Shown: piece after piece, positions 1 to 8,765 of the stretch
Layout: each line of letters starts with the position of its first letter
How positions within the stretch are numbered: position 1 is the stretch's first letter
Origin: Streptomyces sp. NBC_00258
GTDB lineage: Bacteria > Actinomycetota > Actinomycetes > Streptomycetales > Streptomycetaceae
Length of the DNA: 64,000 nucleotides
Assembly: GCF_036182465.1 (NCBI RefSeq)
Contig: NZ_CP108081.1
Coordinates: 8,432,001 to 8,496,000 of the forward strand
Direction: 5' to 3'
Translations under genes and position numbers: made by a program
Notes under the pieces: generated by a model
Told to the model about the DNA's origin: nothing
Databases searched by the model: none
The model's input: only the letters and a program-made list of their open reading frames with translations

Positions 1-906
1 TGGGCGAGACCCGACGGACAGCCCCTGGGCTGGGGCAAGGTCGACGACGACGAGTCCGTACGGGCGGTCCGCCGCGCCCTCGACCTCGGCGTCACCTTCT
101 TCGACACGGCGGACGCGTACGGCACCGGGCACAGCGAGCGTGTCCTCGCGCGGGCGCTCGGCAAGCGGCGGGCCGACGTCGTCGTCGCGACCAAGTGGGG
201 CAACGTCATCGACGAGGAGCGCCGGCTCGCCGTGGGCAGCGACGACTCACCGGAGTACGCCCGACGCGCGCTCACCGCCTCACTGCGACGGCTGGACACC
301 GACCACATCGACCTCTACCAGCTCCACATCTCCGACGCCGACCCGGAGCGCGCCGCCCAACTCCGGGACGCCTGCGAGGAGTTCGTGCGCGAGGGACTCG
401 TCCGCGCGTACGCCTGGAGCACCGACGACCCGGAGCGGGCCGCGGTCTTCGCCGAGGGCGAGCACTGCGCGGCCGTGCAGCACCGCCTCAACGTCCTCCA
501 GGACGCACCCGAAATGCTGGCGCTCTGCGAGGAGTCGGGGCTCGCGAGCATCAACCGCAGTCCGCTGGCGATGGGGTTGCTGACCGGCAGGCGCGGGCCG
601 GGCCAGTCGCTCGAAGCGGGCGACATCCGCAGCAGGCCGCCCGCCTGGCTCCCGGGCTTCAACGACGGCGGCGGCGCCGACCCCGAGTGGCTCGCGCGCG
701 TCGACGCCCTCCGGTCCGTCCTCACCAGCGGCGGCCGTACGCTCGCCCAGGGCGCCCTCGCCTGGCTGTGGGCCCGCAGCCCGCTCACCGTGCCCATCCC
801 AGGCTTCCGCTCGGTCGCACAGGCGGAGGAGAACGCGGGCGCACTCGCCCAAGGCCCGCTCACCGCAGGGCAGTTGACCGAGATCGACGACGCCCTGGGC
901 CGCTGA
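1..906 (+). CDS. Aldo/keto reductase, 5' end outside the window
   Basis: NAD(P)H-dependent carbonyl reductase of the aldo/keto reductase superfamily, cytoplasmic, substrate unknown. The frame is open from base 1, so the start and the first strand of the barrel lie upstream. The fragment of 301 codons shows the AKR tetrad: FDTADAYG (Asp and Tyr), VVATKWG (Lys) and LYQLHISD (His), in the expected order and spacing. The C-terminal half ends with the usual region SPLTVPIPGFRSVAQAEENAGAL, which in AKRs contacts the cofactor. The stop TGA is at 904-906. No partner gene is adjacent on this strand; the next gene is convergent. Family assignment is firm, substrate is not. Confidence 0.9.
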   Translation, partial: WARPDGQPLGWGKVDDDESVRAVRRALDLGVTFFDTADAYGTGHSERVLARALGKRRADVVVATKWGNVIDEERRLAVGSDDSPEYARRALTASLRRLDTDHIDLYQLHISDADPERAAQLRDACEEFVREGLVRAYAWSTDDPERAAVFAEGEHCAAVQHRLNVLQDAPEMLALCEESGLASINRSPLAMGLLTGRRGPGQSLEAGDIRSRPPAWLPGFNDGGGADPEWLARVDALRSVLTSGGRTLAQGALAWLWARSPLTVPIPGFRSVAQAEENAGALAQGPLTAGQLTEIDDALGR

Positions 907-1169
907 CGGCGGACGCACGGGCTCCCGCCCGGATTGATGGGCAGCCGTTCCGCGGCCCGGGTCGCAATCCCGCGGTCCCACGCGGAATCCCCCCACCCGA
1001 GCCGCCGGAACGGCTGCCGCCTCCCCCCAGAGGTGTGGCACGGAAGTCCTGTGCTCCAAATGTGAAGTTCTGGTGGAGGAGTGTCGAGCATAGGCCTGTA
1101 ACCGGCCGAGATACTGCGGAGGTATCCCCTCCGTTTGTGCAGATTGACTCGTAGGGCGGTGCCCCGTCA

Positions 1170-1196
1170 GGGGTGCGGGGAACTGCGCGACCAGCC
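1170..1196. repeat. Copy of the interspersed GC-rich repeat in the gap 907-1233
   Basis: GGGGTGCGGGGAACTGCGCG followed by ACCAGCC. This is one copy of the short repeat found in many gaps of this window. It lies between the convergent stops of the aldo/keto reductase and the SDR gene. GGGCGGTGCCCC at 1154-1165 just before it can fold on itself. I see no gene in the rest of 907-1233. Confidence 0.75.
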
Positions 1197-1233
1197 ACGT
1201 ACGACCCGCACCCTTCCCACGGCCGGCGGCAGC

Positions 1234-2022
1234 CTACCCCCGCCCCACATACGGCATCGCGGTAGCGAGAACCGTCGCGAACTGCACATTCGCCTCAAGC
1301 GGCAACTCCGCCATGTGCCGCACCGTACGAGCCACGTCCGCCACATCCATCACCGGCTCGGGCGCCACCTCCCCGTTCGCCTGCAGCGCCCCCGTCTGCA
1401 TCCGCTCGGTCATGTCCGTCGCCGCGTTGCCGATGTCGATCTGCCCGCAGGCGATCCGGTACGGCCGCCCGTCCAGCGACAGCGACTTCGTGAGACCCGT
1501 CAGCGCGTGCTTGGTCGCCGTGTACGCGGCCGACTGCGGGCGGGGCGTGTGCGCCGAGATCGAGCCGTTGTTGATGATCCGGCCGCCCTGCGGATCCTGC
1601 TCCTTCATCTGCCGGTACGCCGCCTGCGCGCACAGGAACGCCCCGTCGAGGTTCGTGCCGACCACATGACGCCAGGCCTCGTACGGCAGCTCCTCGAACG
1701 GCACTCCGCCCGGACCGAAGGTGCCCGCGTTGTTGAAGAGGAGGTCCAGCCGCCCGAACCGGTCCCGCGCGGCGGCGAACAGCGCGGCCACCTCGTCGGG
1801 CCGCGAGACATCGGTGCGCACACACAAGGACGTGCCGTCTTCCGCGGCCGGCTGCCCCGCGCGTGCCGTCTCCGCCAGCGCCGCCGTCTCCTCCAGGCGC
1901 TCCGCACGGCGGCCCGCGAGCGCCACCGACCAGCCGGTGCGCAGCAGCTCCACGGCCACGGCCCGGCCGATCCCCGAGCCCGCTCCCGTCACGACCGCGA
2001 TCTTCGTTCCCTTGGCGTTCAT
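1234..2022 (-). CDS. SDR family NAD(P)-dependent oxidoreductase
   Basis: Classical short-chain dehydrogenase of 262 residues, the usual size. The start chosen is the ATG at 2022 (MNAKGTKIAVVTGAGSGIG), because the Rossmann motif TGAGSGIG then begins about 12 residues in, as in the family; a longer frame reaches 2172 but adds an atypical tail. Other motifs are NNAG in the middle, the catalytic Ser in NNGSISAH and YTATK (Tyr and Lys). It reduces or oxidises a carbonyl or hydroxyl group of unknown identity in the cytoplasm. It is divergent from the phosphatase gene that begins at 2166, and its stop faces the aldo/keto reductase. Confidence 0.9.
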   Translation of the reverse strand: MNAKGTKIAVVTGAGSGIGRAVAVELLRTGWSVALAGRRAERLEETAALAETARAGQPAAEDGTSLCVRTDVSRPDEVAALFAAARDRFGRLDLLFNNAGTFGPGGVPFEELPYEAWRHVVGTNLDGAFLCAQAAYRQMKEQDPQGGRIINNGSISAHTPRPQSAAYTATKHALTGLTKSLSLDGRPYRIACGQIDIGNAATDMTERMQTGALQANGEVAPEPVMDVADVARTVRHMAELPLEANVQFATVLATAMPYVGRG

Positions 2023-2165
2023 GGCCCAGCAGCGTACGTGAGGACAGGCGATCTTCCGCCACACGAATCTCATCTGTCCGACATCTGACTGGTGCGTACG
2101 TGACAGTCCGGCGTCGAATCTGATCACTCCAATACCTAGTACAACAACAGTCAGGGGAAGGCCAG

Positions 2166-3812
2166 ATGACACTCGCAGGCCACCAGCAACAGTCGCAGCA
2201 CGCCCCCGAACTCCGCGCCGCCGCCCGTCACCTCGGACGCCGCCGTTTCCTCACCGTCACCGGCGCGGCAGCCGCGCTCGCCTTCGCCACCAACCTGCCG
2301 ACCGCGGGTGTGGCGGGTGCCGCGGAACTCGACGCGGCGAAGATCACCGACAACCCCTTCACGCTCGGCGTCGCCTCCGGTGACCCGCTGCCCACCTCCG
2401 TGGTGCTGTGGACCCGGCTCGCGCCCAGCCCGTTCCAGGCCGACTCCGGTCTCCCGTCGCAACGCGTCATAGTGCGCTGGGAGTTGGCCCGCGACGAGCG
2501 CTTCAGACACATCGTCAGACGCGGCGCGGCCGTCGCACACCCCGAGTTCCACCACTCCGTACACGTCGAGGTCGGCCACCTCGACTCCGACCGCGTCTTC
2601 TACTACCGCTTCCGCGTGGGCAGTTGGGTCAGCGAGACCGCCCGTACCCGCACCGCGCCCTCGTCCCGCTCGGACGTCTCCGAACTGACGCTGGGCGTGG
2701 TCTCCTGCCAGGCGTACCACGACGGGTACTTCACCCCGTTCGGCCATCTCGCCGAGGACGACGTCGACGTCGTCTTCCACGTCGGCGACTACCTGTACGA
2801 GTACGCGGTCAGCTCGGTCGGCGGCGTGCGCAACTACACCGACCGCGTGCTGCCCGACGTCTTCAACCGGGAGACGATCACCCTGGAGGACTACCGGCTG
2901 CGGTACGCCCTCTACAAGACCGACCCCGACCTGCAGGCCGTACACGCCGTGCACCCCTTCGTCGTCACCTGGGACGACCACGAGACCGAGAACAACTACG
3001 CGGACGACATCCCCGAGAACGACGTACCGCCGGAGGAGTTCCTGCTGCGCCGCGCCGCCGCGTACCGCTCGTACTGGGAGAACCTGCCGCTGCGCCACCC
3101 GCAGCGGCCCGAGGGCGCCGACATGCGGCTCTACCGCCGTCTGAACTGGGGTCGGCTCGCGCAGTTCGACATCCTCGACACCCGGCAGTACCGCACCGAC
3201 CAGGCGAACGGCGACGGCTGGAAGACGCCCACCCCCGAGTCGGACGCGGAGTCGCAGACCCTGCCGGGGCTCGCCCAGGAGCGCTGGCTGATCGACGGCT
3301 GGAAGCGGTCGAACGCGCTGTGGAACGTCGTACCGCAGCAGGTCGTCTTCGCCCGCCGCAACCATGCCACGGCCGGCAACACCACCCTCAGCATGGACGC
3401 ATGGGACGGCTACCCCGCCTCCCGCAGGCGGCTCCTGGCGGGCGCCGAGGCGGCCGGTGTGGAGAACCTGATGGTGCTCACCGGCGACGTCCATGTGTCG
3501 TACGCCTTCGACATCAAGCAGGACTTCGCCGATCCGGGGTCGCGGACGCTGGGCACCGAGATAGTCGCCACGTCGATCAGCAGTGGACAGAACGGGGCCG
3601 CCCGGCCCGCCAACTGGGCGGGTTACCTTGCCGCCAACCCGCACATGAAGCACTACAACGGGCATCGGGGGTATTCGACGGTCCGCCTCGGGCGGGAGTC
3701 GGCCCGGGTCGACTTCAAGACGGTGGCTGCCGTGACCACGCCCGGGGCCGCGATCACGACCGCCGCGTCATTCGTCACCGAGGTGGGGGATCAGGGGCTG
3801 AAGCCGGCGTAG
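2166..3812 (+). CDS. phoD: Secreted PhoD-family alkaline phosphatase (Tat signal)
   Basis: Phosphodiesterase/phosphomonoesterase of the PhoD family, 548 residues, secreted by the twin-arginine route to obtain phosphate. The N-terminus has GRRRFLTVTGAAAALAF, a clear RR signal, and a likely cleavage after VAGAA. A PhoD N-terminal beta domain (about 55-150) precedes the metallophosphatase domain. Metal-binding motifs are FHVGDYLYEY, TWDDHETENNY, DILDTRQYR and LTGDVHVSYAFD, as in the Fe3+/Ca2+ PhoD enzymes. A start at 2166 keeps the Tat signal at a normal distance. In S. coelicolor such genes are under PhoP control, but I do not see convincing GTTCACC direct repeats between 2023 and 2165. The divergent neighbour is the SDR gene. 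Confidence 0.93.
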   Translation: MTLAGHQQQSQHAPELRAAARHLGRRRFLTVTGAAAALAFATNLPTAGVAGAAELDAAKITDNPFTLGVASGDPLPTSVVLWTRLAPSPFQADSGLPSQRVIVRWELARDERFRHIVRRGAAVAHPEFHHSVHVEVGHLDSDRVFYYRFRVGSWVSETARTRTAPSSRSDVSELTLGVVSCQAYHDGYFTPFGHLAEDDVDVVFHVGDYLYEYAVSSVGGVRNYTDRVLPDVFNRETITLEDYRLRYALYKTDPDLQAVHAVHPFVVTWDDHETENNYADDIPENDVPPEEFLLRRAAAYRSYWENLPLRHPQRPEGADMRLYRRLNWGRLAQFDILDTRQYRTDQANGDGWKTPTPESDAESQTLPGLAQERWLIDGWKRSNALWNVVPQQVVFARRNHATAGNTTLSMDAWDGYPASRRRLLAGAEAAGVENLMVLTGDVHVSYAFDIKQDFADPGSRTLGTEIVATSISSGQNGAARPANWAGYLAANPHMKHYNGHRGYSTVRLGRESARVDFKTVAAVTTPGAAITTAASFVTEVGDQGLKPA

Positions 3813-3867
3813 CGGTTACGGCGGGAGGGGTGGGGGACTGCGGGTGGTTCGTCGGCCGCGGGCCGGT

Positions 3868-3922
3868 CGTGGCTGGTCGCGCCCCGCGGCGGAGCCGCAA
3901 ATGACACGGCCCCGCGCCCCTG
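3868..3922. repeat. Variant of the interspersed repeat with inner dyad
   Basis: TGGCTGGTCGCGCCCCGCGG, then CGGAGCCGCAAATGACACGG, then CCCCGCGCCCCT. The ends match the common repeat, while the centre (GCGGCGGAGCCGC) differs and recurs at 63146-63195. It lies between the convergent stops of the phosphatase (3812) and the oxidoreductase (3947). Confidence 0.65.
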
Positions 3923-3946
3923 AAAGCCAAAAGCCCGGGCGCCCCC

Positions 3947-4951
3947 TCAGCCGGAAACCTCGCCCGGATATGTGACGCCGACGCGGTCCCGTACCGCGTC
4001 GAGCGTTCGCATGACCGCCAGCGTGCCGTCGAGGGGGACCAAGGGGGACTCGGTCTCGCCGGCGCGGAGGCAGCGCATTGCCTCGACCGCCTCGTGCTTG
4101 AGGCTGGCCTGGGTTCCGTCGGCCGCGCTCGCGGTGAACTCCTGCGGGTCGCGGCCGTCGCGGTGCAGTACGAAGCGGTCGGCGTGGAAGAAGCCGGACG
4201 GGATGTCGATACGGCCCTCGGATCCGGTGACCGAGGCGGAGGTGGACGTGCCGCCCACCAGAGAGCAGTGCAACGAAGCGAGAGCGCCGCTCTCCCAGGA
4301 GAGCAGCATTCCCGTCTGGAGATCGACGCTCTCGTCGGAGAGCACCGCTCTCGCCATCACCTCCGAGGGCTCCCCGAGCAGCAGGTGCGCGAACGACACC
4401 GGATAGACGCCCAGGTCGAGCAGCGCGCCGCCGCCCTGCGCCGGATCGCGCAGCCGGTGGGTGGGAGGGAAAGGCCCCGAAAGGCCGAAGTCGGCCTGCA
4501 CCGTGCGGACCTCGCCGATCGCCCCCTCGTCGACCAGCGCCTTCAGCTGCCGGATCAGCGGGTTGCAGTACATCCACATGGCCTCCATCAGGAAGCTCCC
4601 GCGCTCCTTCGCGAGGCCGACCAGCTCCTCCGCCTCGCGCGCGTTCAGCGTGAACGCCTTCTCGCACAGCACGTTCCGGCCCGCCTCGAGACAGAGCCCG
4701 GCCGCCGCCCGGTGCGCCGAGTGCGGAGTCGCGACGTACACGACATCCACGTCCTCGTCCGCCGCGAGGCTCTCCCAGTCGCCGTACGCCCGGGGTATCC
4801 CGAACCGCTCCGCGAACGCCTTCGCCGACTCCTCGGTGCGCGACGCCACCGCGACCACCTCGGCGTCCGGCAGATCGATCAGATCCGCCGTGAACGCCCC
4901 GGCGATCCCACCGGTCGCCAGCACGCCCCACCGCACACGTTCTCCCGACAT
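3947..4951 (-). CDS. Gfo/Idh/MocA family oxidoreductase
   Basis: NAD(P)-dependent dehydrogenase of sugars or related alcohols, 334 residues, normal for the family. The N-terminus RWGVLATGGIAGAFTADL is the Rossmann dinucleotide fold. VYVATPHSAHRAAA and LCEKAFTLNAREAEEL correspond to the conserved NxxH and EKP regions; here the sequence is EKA rather than EKP, a tolerated variant. The second half is the alpha/beta oligomerisation and substrate domain. Start ATG at 4951; the open frame extends to 5425 but the added part is not Rossmann-like and overlaps the divergent exporter gene. Substrate unknown. Confidence 0.9.
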   Translation of the reverse strand: MSGERVRWGVLATGGIAGAFTADLIDLPDAEVVAVASRTEESAKAFAERFGIPRAYGDWESLAADEDVDVVYVATPHSAHRAAAGLCLEAGRNVLCEKAFTLNAREAEELVGLAKERGSFLMEAMWMYCNPLIRQLKALVDEGAIGEVRTVQADFGLSGPFPPTHRLRDPAQGGGALLDLGVYPVSFAHLLLGEPSEVMARAVLSDESVDLQTGMLLSWESGALASLHCSLVGGTSTSASVTGSEGRIDIPSGFFHADRFVLHRDGRDPQEFTASAADGTQASLKHEAVEAMRCLRAGETESPLVPLDGTLAVMRTLDAVRDRVGVTYPGEVSG

Positions 4952-5087
4952 CCCAACCCCTCGCTCCGTGAGCACGATCACCCGATGGCCGACGACCGAA
5001 CGTCGCCGACGACTCGAACGCGATGGTCTCGACCACCTGTACGAGCTGAGAGCATAGGTCGCGTATTCCACAAACAGGGAGGGGCAC

Positions 5088-6443
5088 ATGTCCGAGCGTG
5101 GCCGCACCACGCGGGACCAGGACGGCACGGAGGGGCACATACCGGGCGGGGCCGTCACCGACGCGGTCACCGAGGAGACCGCGGCCGCCGCCGCGGCGGC
5201 ACCGGTACCGCCACCGGAGGCCCGCCGCTCCGTGGGACTCCTGGTCACCCTCGTCCTCGGCGGCCTCACCGCCGTACCGCCGCTGTCCATGGACATGTAC
5301 CTCCCGGCGCTCCCGGAGGTCACCGACGCGCTCCACGCGTCCGCCGCCACCGTCCAGCTGACCCTCACCGCGTGCCTCGCCGGCATGGCGCTCGGGCAGC
5401 TGGTCGTCGGCCCGATGAGCGACAAGTGGGGGCGCAGACGGCCACTGATCGTCGGACTGCTCGTCTACATCGTCGCCACCGCCGTGTGCGCGTTCGCCCC
5501 CACCATCGAACTCCTCGTCACCTTCCGGCTGCTCCAGGGCCTCGCGGGCGCCGCCGGGATCGTGATCGCACGGGCCGTCGTACGCGACCTCTACGACGGC
5601 GTCGACATGGCCCGCTTCTTCTCCACGCTCATGCTGATCTCCGGGGTCGCGCCGATCATCGCGCCGCTCATCGGCGGACAGGTGCTGCGGATCACCGACT
5701 GGCGGGGCGTCTTCTACATCCTGACCGTCATCGGGATCGTGCTGACCGTCGTCGTCTGGCGGATGCTGCCCGAGACCCTCGCGCCCGAGCACCGCCACAG
5801 CGGCGGCACCGTCGAAGCGCTGCGCACCATGCGCGGCCTGCTCGCCGACCGCGTCTTCACCGGCTACATGCTCACGGGCGGCTTCGCCTTCGCGGCGCTC
5901 TTCGCGTACATATCCGCATCGCCGTTCGTGATCCAGGAAATCTACGGCGCCTCCCCGCAGACCTACAGCATCCTCTTCGGCGTCAACTCCATCGGCCTCG
6001 TGGCCGTCGGCCAGATCAACGGCAAGATCCTCGTCGGCCGGGTCAGCCTCGACAAGGTCCTCTCCGTCGGCCTCGCGATCATCACGACCGCCTCGGCCGC
6101 GCTGCTGCTGATGGCGAGCGGCGTCTTCGGCGAGGTGGGCCTCGTCCCGATCGCCGTCGGCCTCTTCGTCCTCATGTCCGCGATGACGCTGTGCATGCCC
6201 AACACCAACGCGCTCGCCCTCATGCGCACCCGGCACGCCGCGGGCACCGCGTCCGCGCTGCTCGGCACCTCCTCCTTCCTCGTCGGCGCGCTCGCCACAC
6301 CCCTCGTGGGCATCGCCGGGGAACACACCGCGGTCCCGATGGCCGTCGTCCAGTTGGCGTGTTCACTGGTCGCCGTCGGCTGCTTCGTGGGACTGTGCCG
6401 TCCCTGGCGGAGACAGGCGGACCTGAAGGGAGCGGACAGCTGA
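5088..6443 (+). CDS. MFS multidrug exporter, Bcr/CflA type
   Basis: Proton-driven 12-helix exporter of the DHA1 Bcr/CflA group, 451 residues. After an Ala/Pro-rich cytoplasmic tail (1-45) the first helix carries PLSMDMYLPALPEV, diagnostic of Bcr/CflA proteins. MFS motif A is GPMSDKWGRRRP between helices 2 and 3, and motif C-like glycines lie in helix 5. A good ribosome site (GGGAGG) precedes the ATG at 5088. The next gene, a beta-lactamase-like hydrolase, overlaps or abuts the stop, so the two are probably co-transcribed; export plus hydrolysis would suit drug resistance, but the substrate is not shown by sequence. Confidence 0.92.
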   Translation: MSERGRTTRDQDGTEGHIPGGAVTDAVTEETAAAAAAAPVPPPEARRSVGLLVTLVLGGLTAVPPLSMDMYLPALPEVTDALHASAATVQLTLTACLAGMALGQLVVGPMSDKWGRRRPLIVGLLVYIVATAVCAFAPTIELLVTFRLLQGLAGAAGIVIARAVVRDLYDGVDMARFFSTLMLISGVAPIIAPLIGGQVLRITDWRGVFYILTVIGIVLTVVVWRMLPETLAPEHRHSGGTVEALRTMRGLLADRVFTGYMLTGGFAFAALFAYISASPFVIQEIYGASPQTYSILFGVNSIGLVAVGQINGKILVGRVSLDKVLSVGLAIITTASAALLLMASGVFGEVGLVPIAVGLFVLMSAMTLCMPNTNALALMRTRHAAGTASALLGTSSFLVGALATPLVGIAGEHTAVPMAVVQLACSLVAVGCFVGLCRPWRRQADLKGADS

Positions 6444-7573
6444 GCGCACCGAGACTGCGCCCCGGCACACCGGAACGTGCCGGGCTGGATCCCGATGAAC
6501 TCGACCGTCTCGTACGGGAGTTCCGTCGGCTCACCGACGGGGACCGGCCCTGGGCCGCGGGCGCCGTACTGGTCGCCGGCCGCGGGCCCGTCATCGCCGT
6601 CGAGGAGGCGGCGGGGTGGGCGGTGCGGTACTCCGCGTACGACGACGTCACCGACACGGGCGTCGAGCTGCCCCGCGAGGCCCGCGTCCCGATGACCGCG
6701 GACACCGTCTTCGACCTGGCCTCCCTCACGAAGCTCTTCACGAGCGTGGCCGCCGTGCAGCAGCTGGAGCGCGGCACGCTCGGCATCGACGCGCGGGTCG
6801 GGGCGTACCTTCCGGACTTCACCGCGGCCGCCGAGTACGGCATCACCGTGCGGCACCTGCTCACCCACACCTCCGGGCTGCGTCCCGAACTTCCGCTGTA
6901 CGACTGCCGGGACGACAGGGCGCGGCTCGCCCTGCTGCGCGCCGAGGAGCCGCTGACCGCACCCGGCGGCGCGTACGCCTACTCGGACCTCAACATGCTG
7001 CTCCTCCAGCACGTCCTCGAACGGATCACCCGGCGCCGGCTGAACGTCCTCGTCCGGGACGGCATCACCCGGCCGCTCGGGATGACGGCCACCGCGTTCG
7101 GACCCTGCCCGGGCGCGGCCGCCACCGAGGACCAGCGGCTGCCGTGGGCCAAGGCCGACCGGGGGATGCTGCGGGGCGAGGTCCACGACGAGAACGCCTG
7201 GGCGCTCGGCGGAATCGCGGGCCACGCGGGCCTCTTCTCGACGGCGGGCGACCTGGCGGTCTTCTGCCGCACATTGCTGGCGGGCGGCTCGTACGGCACC
7301 GCCCGCATCCTCGGCCCCGACTACGTCGAACTCCTCCTCTCCCCGCCCGGCCTCGGCTTCGCCCTCGACCAGCCCTGGTTCATGGGCGAACTCGCAGGTC
7401 ACGGCGCCGCGGGCCACACGGGCTTCACGGGTACGTCGCTGGTGCTCGACCCGTCGACGGACACGTTCCTGGTGCTCCTGGCGAACACGGTCCATCCGCG
7501 CCGCCGACCCCCGGACAGCGACCCCCGGGCGTCAGCGGCGACACGACTGGCACGGGCGGTGCGGGGGGCGTGA
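6440..7573 (+). CDS. Serine hydrolase, beta-lactamase (class C/EstB) family
   Basis: Penicillin-binding-protein-like serine hydrolase of 377 residues. Motifs in order: FDLASLTKLF (SxxK with nucleophile Ser and Lys), YAYSDLNM (position of the YxN Tyr) and GHTGFTGTS (HTG, equal to KTG). No signal peptide is visible, so it may be cytoplasmic, unlike true AmpC enzymes; many actinobacterial homologues are esterases. No ATG fits the N-terminus. The likely start is CTG at 6440, which overlaps the exporter stop as CTGA and has AAGGGAG 8 bases upstream; GTG at 6395 is the alternative and would add 15 residues. Coupled to the exporter gene. Confidence 0.85.
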   Translation: MSAPRLRPGTPERAGLDPDELDRLVREFRRLTDGDRPWAAGAVLVAGRGPVIAVEEAAGWAVRYSAYDDVTDTGVELPREARVPMTADTVFDLASLTKLFTSVAAVQQLERGTLGIDARVGAYLPDFTAAAEYGITVRHLLTHTSGLRPELPLYDCRDDRARLALLRAEEPLTAPGGAYAYSDLNMLLLQHVLERITRRRLNVLVRDGITRPLGMTATAFGPCPGAAATEDQRLPWAKADRGMLRGEVHDENAWALGGIAGHAGLFSTAGDLAVFCRTLLAGGSYGTARILGPDYVELLLSPPGLGFALDQPWFMGELAGHGAAGHTGFTGTSLVLDPSTDTFLVLLANTVHPRRRPPDSDPRASAATRLARAVRGA

Positions 7574-7716
7574 GCGGTGCGCTGGTTTGTGAGCGGTGCT
7601 CTCGAATGTCGGCACTGCTCCGGTTTGTGAGCGATGCTCTGGTGTGCGAGCGGTGCTTCCGGCTGCCGGTGCCGAGCATGTTGTGAGCGGTGCTCTCGTC
7701 AGTGAGCACCGCTCAC
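7570..7716. repeat. Tandem 19-bp repeats with dyad core, closed by an inverted copy
   Basis: Units begin at 7570, 7589, 7608, 7627, 7646, 7665 (18 bp, degenerate) and 7683. The best unit is GTGAGCGGTGCTCTGGTTT-like; its core GAGCGGTGCTC is itself a small dyad (GAGC-N3-GCTC). The last unit, GTGAGCGGTGCTC (7683-7695), is followed after 8 bases by its exact reverse complement (7704-7716). The first unit contains the stop codon of the hydrolase gene, and the array ends 35 bases before the Rsm22-like gene. It could bind a regulator or form a terminator; neither is shown. Confidence 0.85.
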
Positions 7717-7739
7717 CCGACCCACTCCGGCGGCCCTCG

Positions 7740-7745
7740 TAGAAT
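7740..7745 (+). promoter_or_regulatory. Possible -10 box for a leaderless Rsm22-like transcript
   Basis: TAGAAT lies 6 bases before the GTG start at 7752, the distance expected for a leaderless mRNA, which is common in actinomycetes. The inverted repeat at 7683-7716 would sit just upstream of or over the -35 region. No clear -35 hexamer is visible. Confidence 0.4.
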
Positions 7746-7751
7746 TCCCCC

Positions 7752-8765
7752 GTGACCGCCCCTGTTTCCCCAGCTGAGACCCTGCGCGTGGCCCTCGCGG
7801 GGCTGCTCGACGGGCTGCCGACGAAAGCGGCCGCGCAGGCCGTCGAGCGGCTGATCGTGAACTACCGGGGGACCACCCCGACCGACGCCCCGATCCTGCG
7901 CGACCGCGCGGACGTGGCCGCGTACGCCGCGTACCGGATGCCCGCGACCTTCGAGGCCGTACGCGCCGCGCTGGACGCCTTCGCGGACGTCGTGCCCGAG
8001 TGGACGCCGGGCCGCCACGTGGACGTGGGCGGTGGAACGGGCGCGGCGACCTGGGCCGTGAACGCCACCTGGCCCGAGGAGCGGCCGGTGACCGTGCTCG
8101 ACTGGGCCGAACCCGCACTCGCCCTCGGCCGTGAACTTGCCTCGCGGAACCCGCTGTTGAAGTCCGCCGAGTGGCACCGCTCTCGTATCGGAGCGGCGCT
8201 CACCATCGAGAGCACTGATCTCGTCACGGTGTCGTACGTCCTCGGCGAGCTCACCGAACAGGCCCGCACCGAAGTCGTGGACGCCGCCGCCACCGCCGCC
8301 CAGGCCGTCGTGATCATCGAACCCGGCACACCGGACGGCTACCTCCGAGTCATCGAGGCCCGCGACCGACTCATCGGCGTCGGATTCCACATCGCCGCGC
8401 CCTGCCCGCACAGCGCCGCCTGCCCGATCGTCCCCGGCGAGGACTGGTGCCACTTCTCGGCCCGGGTCAGCCGTTCCTCGCTGCACCGGCAGGTGAAGGG
8501 CGGCTCACTGGCGTACGAGGACGAGAAGTTCAGCTATGTCGCCGCCACCCGTTTCCCGGTGACCCCGGCCCCCTCCCGGGTCGTACGGCGACCGCAGATC
8601 CGCAAGGGGCAGGTGCTCCTCGACCTGTGCGAGACCGAGGAGCAACTGCGCCGCTCGACCGTGACGAAGCGCCACGGCCTCCTCTACAAGGCGGCCCGCG
8701 ACGCGGACTGGGGCGACGCCTGGCCGCCCCCGGCCGAGGGTGAGGGCGAGAGCTCAGACGCGTAG
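7752..8765 (+). CDS. Rsm22-like small-subunit rRNA methyltransferase family protein
   Basis: SAM-dependent methyltransferase of 337 residues related to the mitochondrial ribosome factor Rsm22/METTL17. The N-terminal helical part has IVNYRGTTPTDAPILRDRADVAAYAAYRMPAT-type text typical of the family. The SAM site is HVDVGGGTGAATWA (about 97-110). The family Cys cluster is visible in CPHSAACPIVPGEDWCHFS (about 218-236), where Rsm22 proteins bind a metal or iron-sulfur cluster; the fourth ligand is not obvious. Start GTG at 7752, probably leaderless. It overlaps the convergent ddaH gene by 12 bases. The bacterial role (ribosome assembly) is inferred from the family. Confidence 0.85.
   Translation: MTAPVSPAETLRVALAGLLDGLPTKAAAQAVERLIVNYRGTTPTDAPILRDRADVAAYAAYRMPATFEAVRAALDAFADVVPEWTPGRHVDVGGGTGAATWAVNATWPEERPVTVLDWAEPALALGRELASRNPLLKSAEWHRSRIGAALTIESTDLVTVSYVLGELTEQARTEVVDAAATAAQAVVIIEPGTPDGYLRVIEARDRLIGVGFHIAAPCPHSAACPIVPGEDWCHFSARVSRSSLHRQVKGGSLAYEDEKFSYVAATRFPVTPAPSRVVRRPQIRKGQVLLDLCETEEQLRRSTVTKRHGLLYKAARDADWGDAWPPPAEGEGESSDA

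Noticed and set aside
2023..2165. PHO box before the PhoD gene
   Set aside because: I could not find two GTTCACC-like units at 11-base spacing.
7570..7716. Possible CRISPR array in the 19-bp repeats
   Set aside because: Units are tandem with no spacers and are far too short; no cas gene is in the window.
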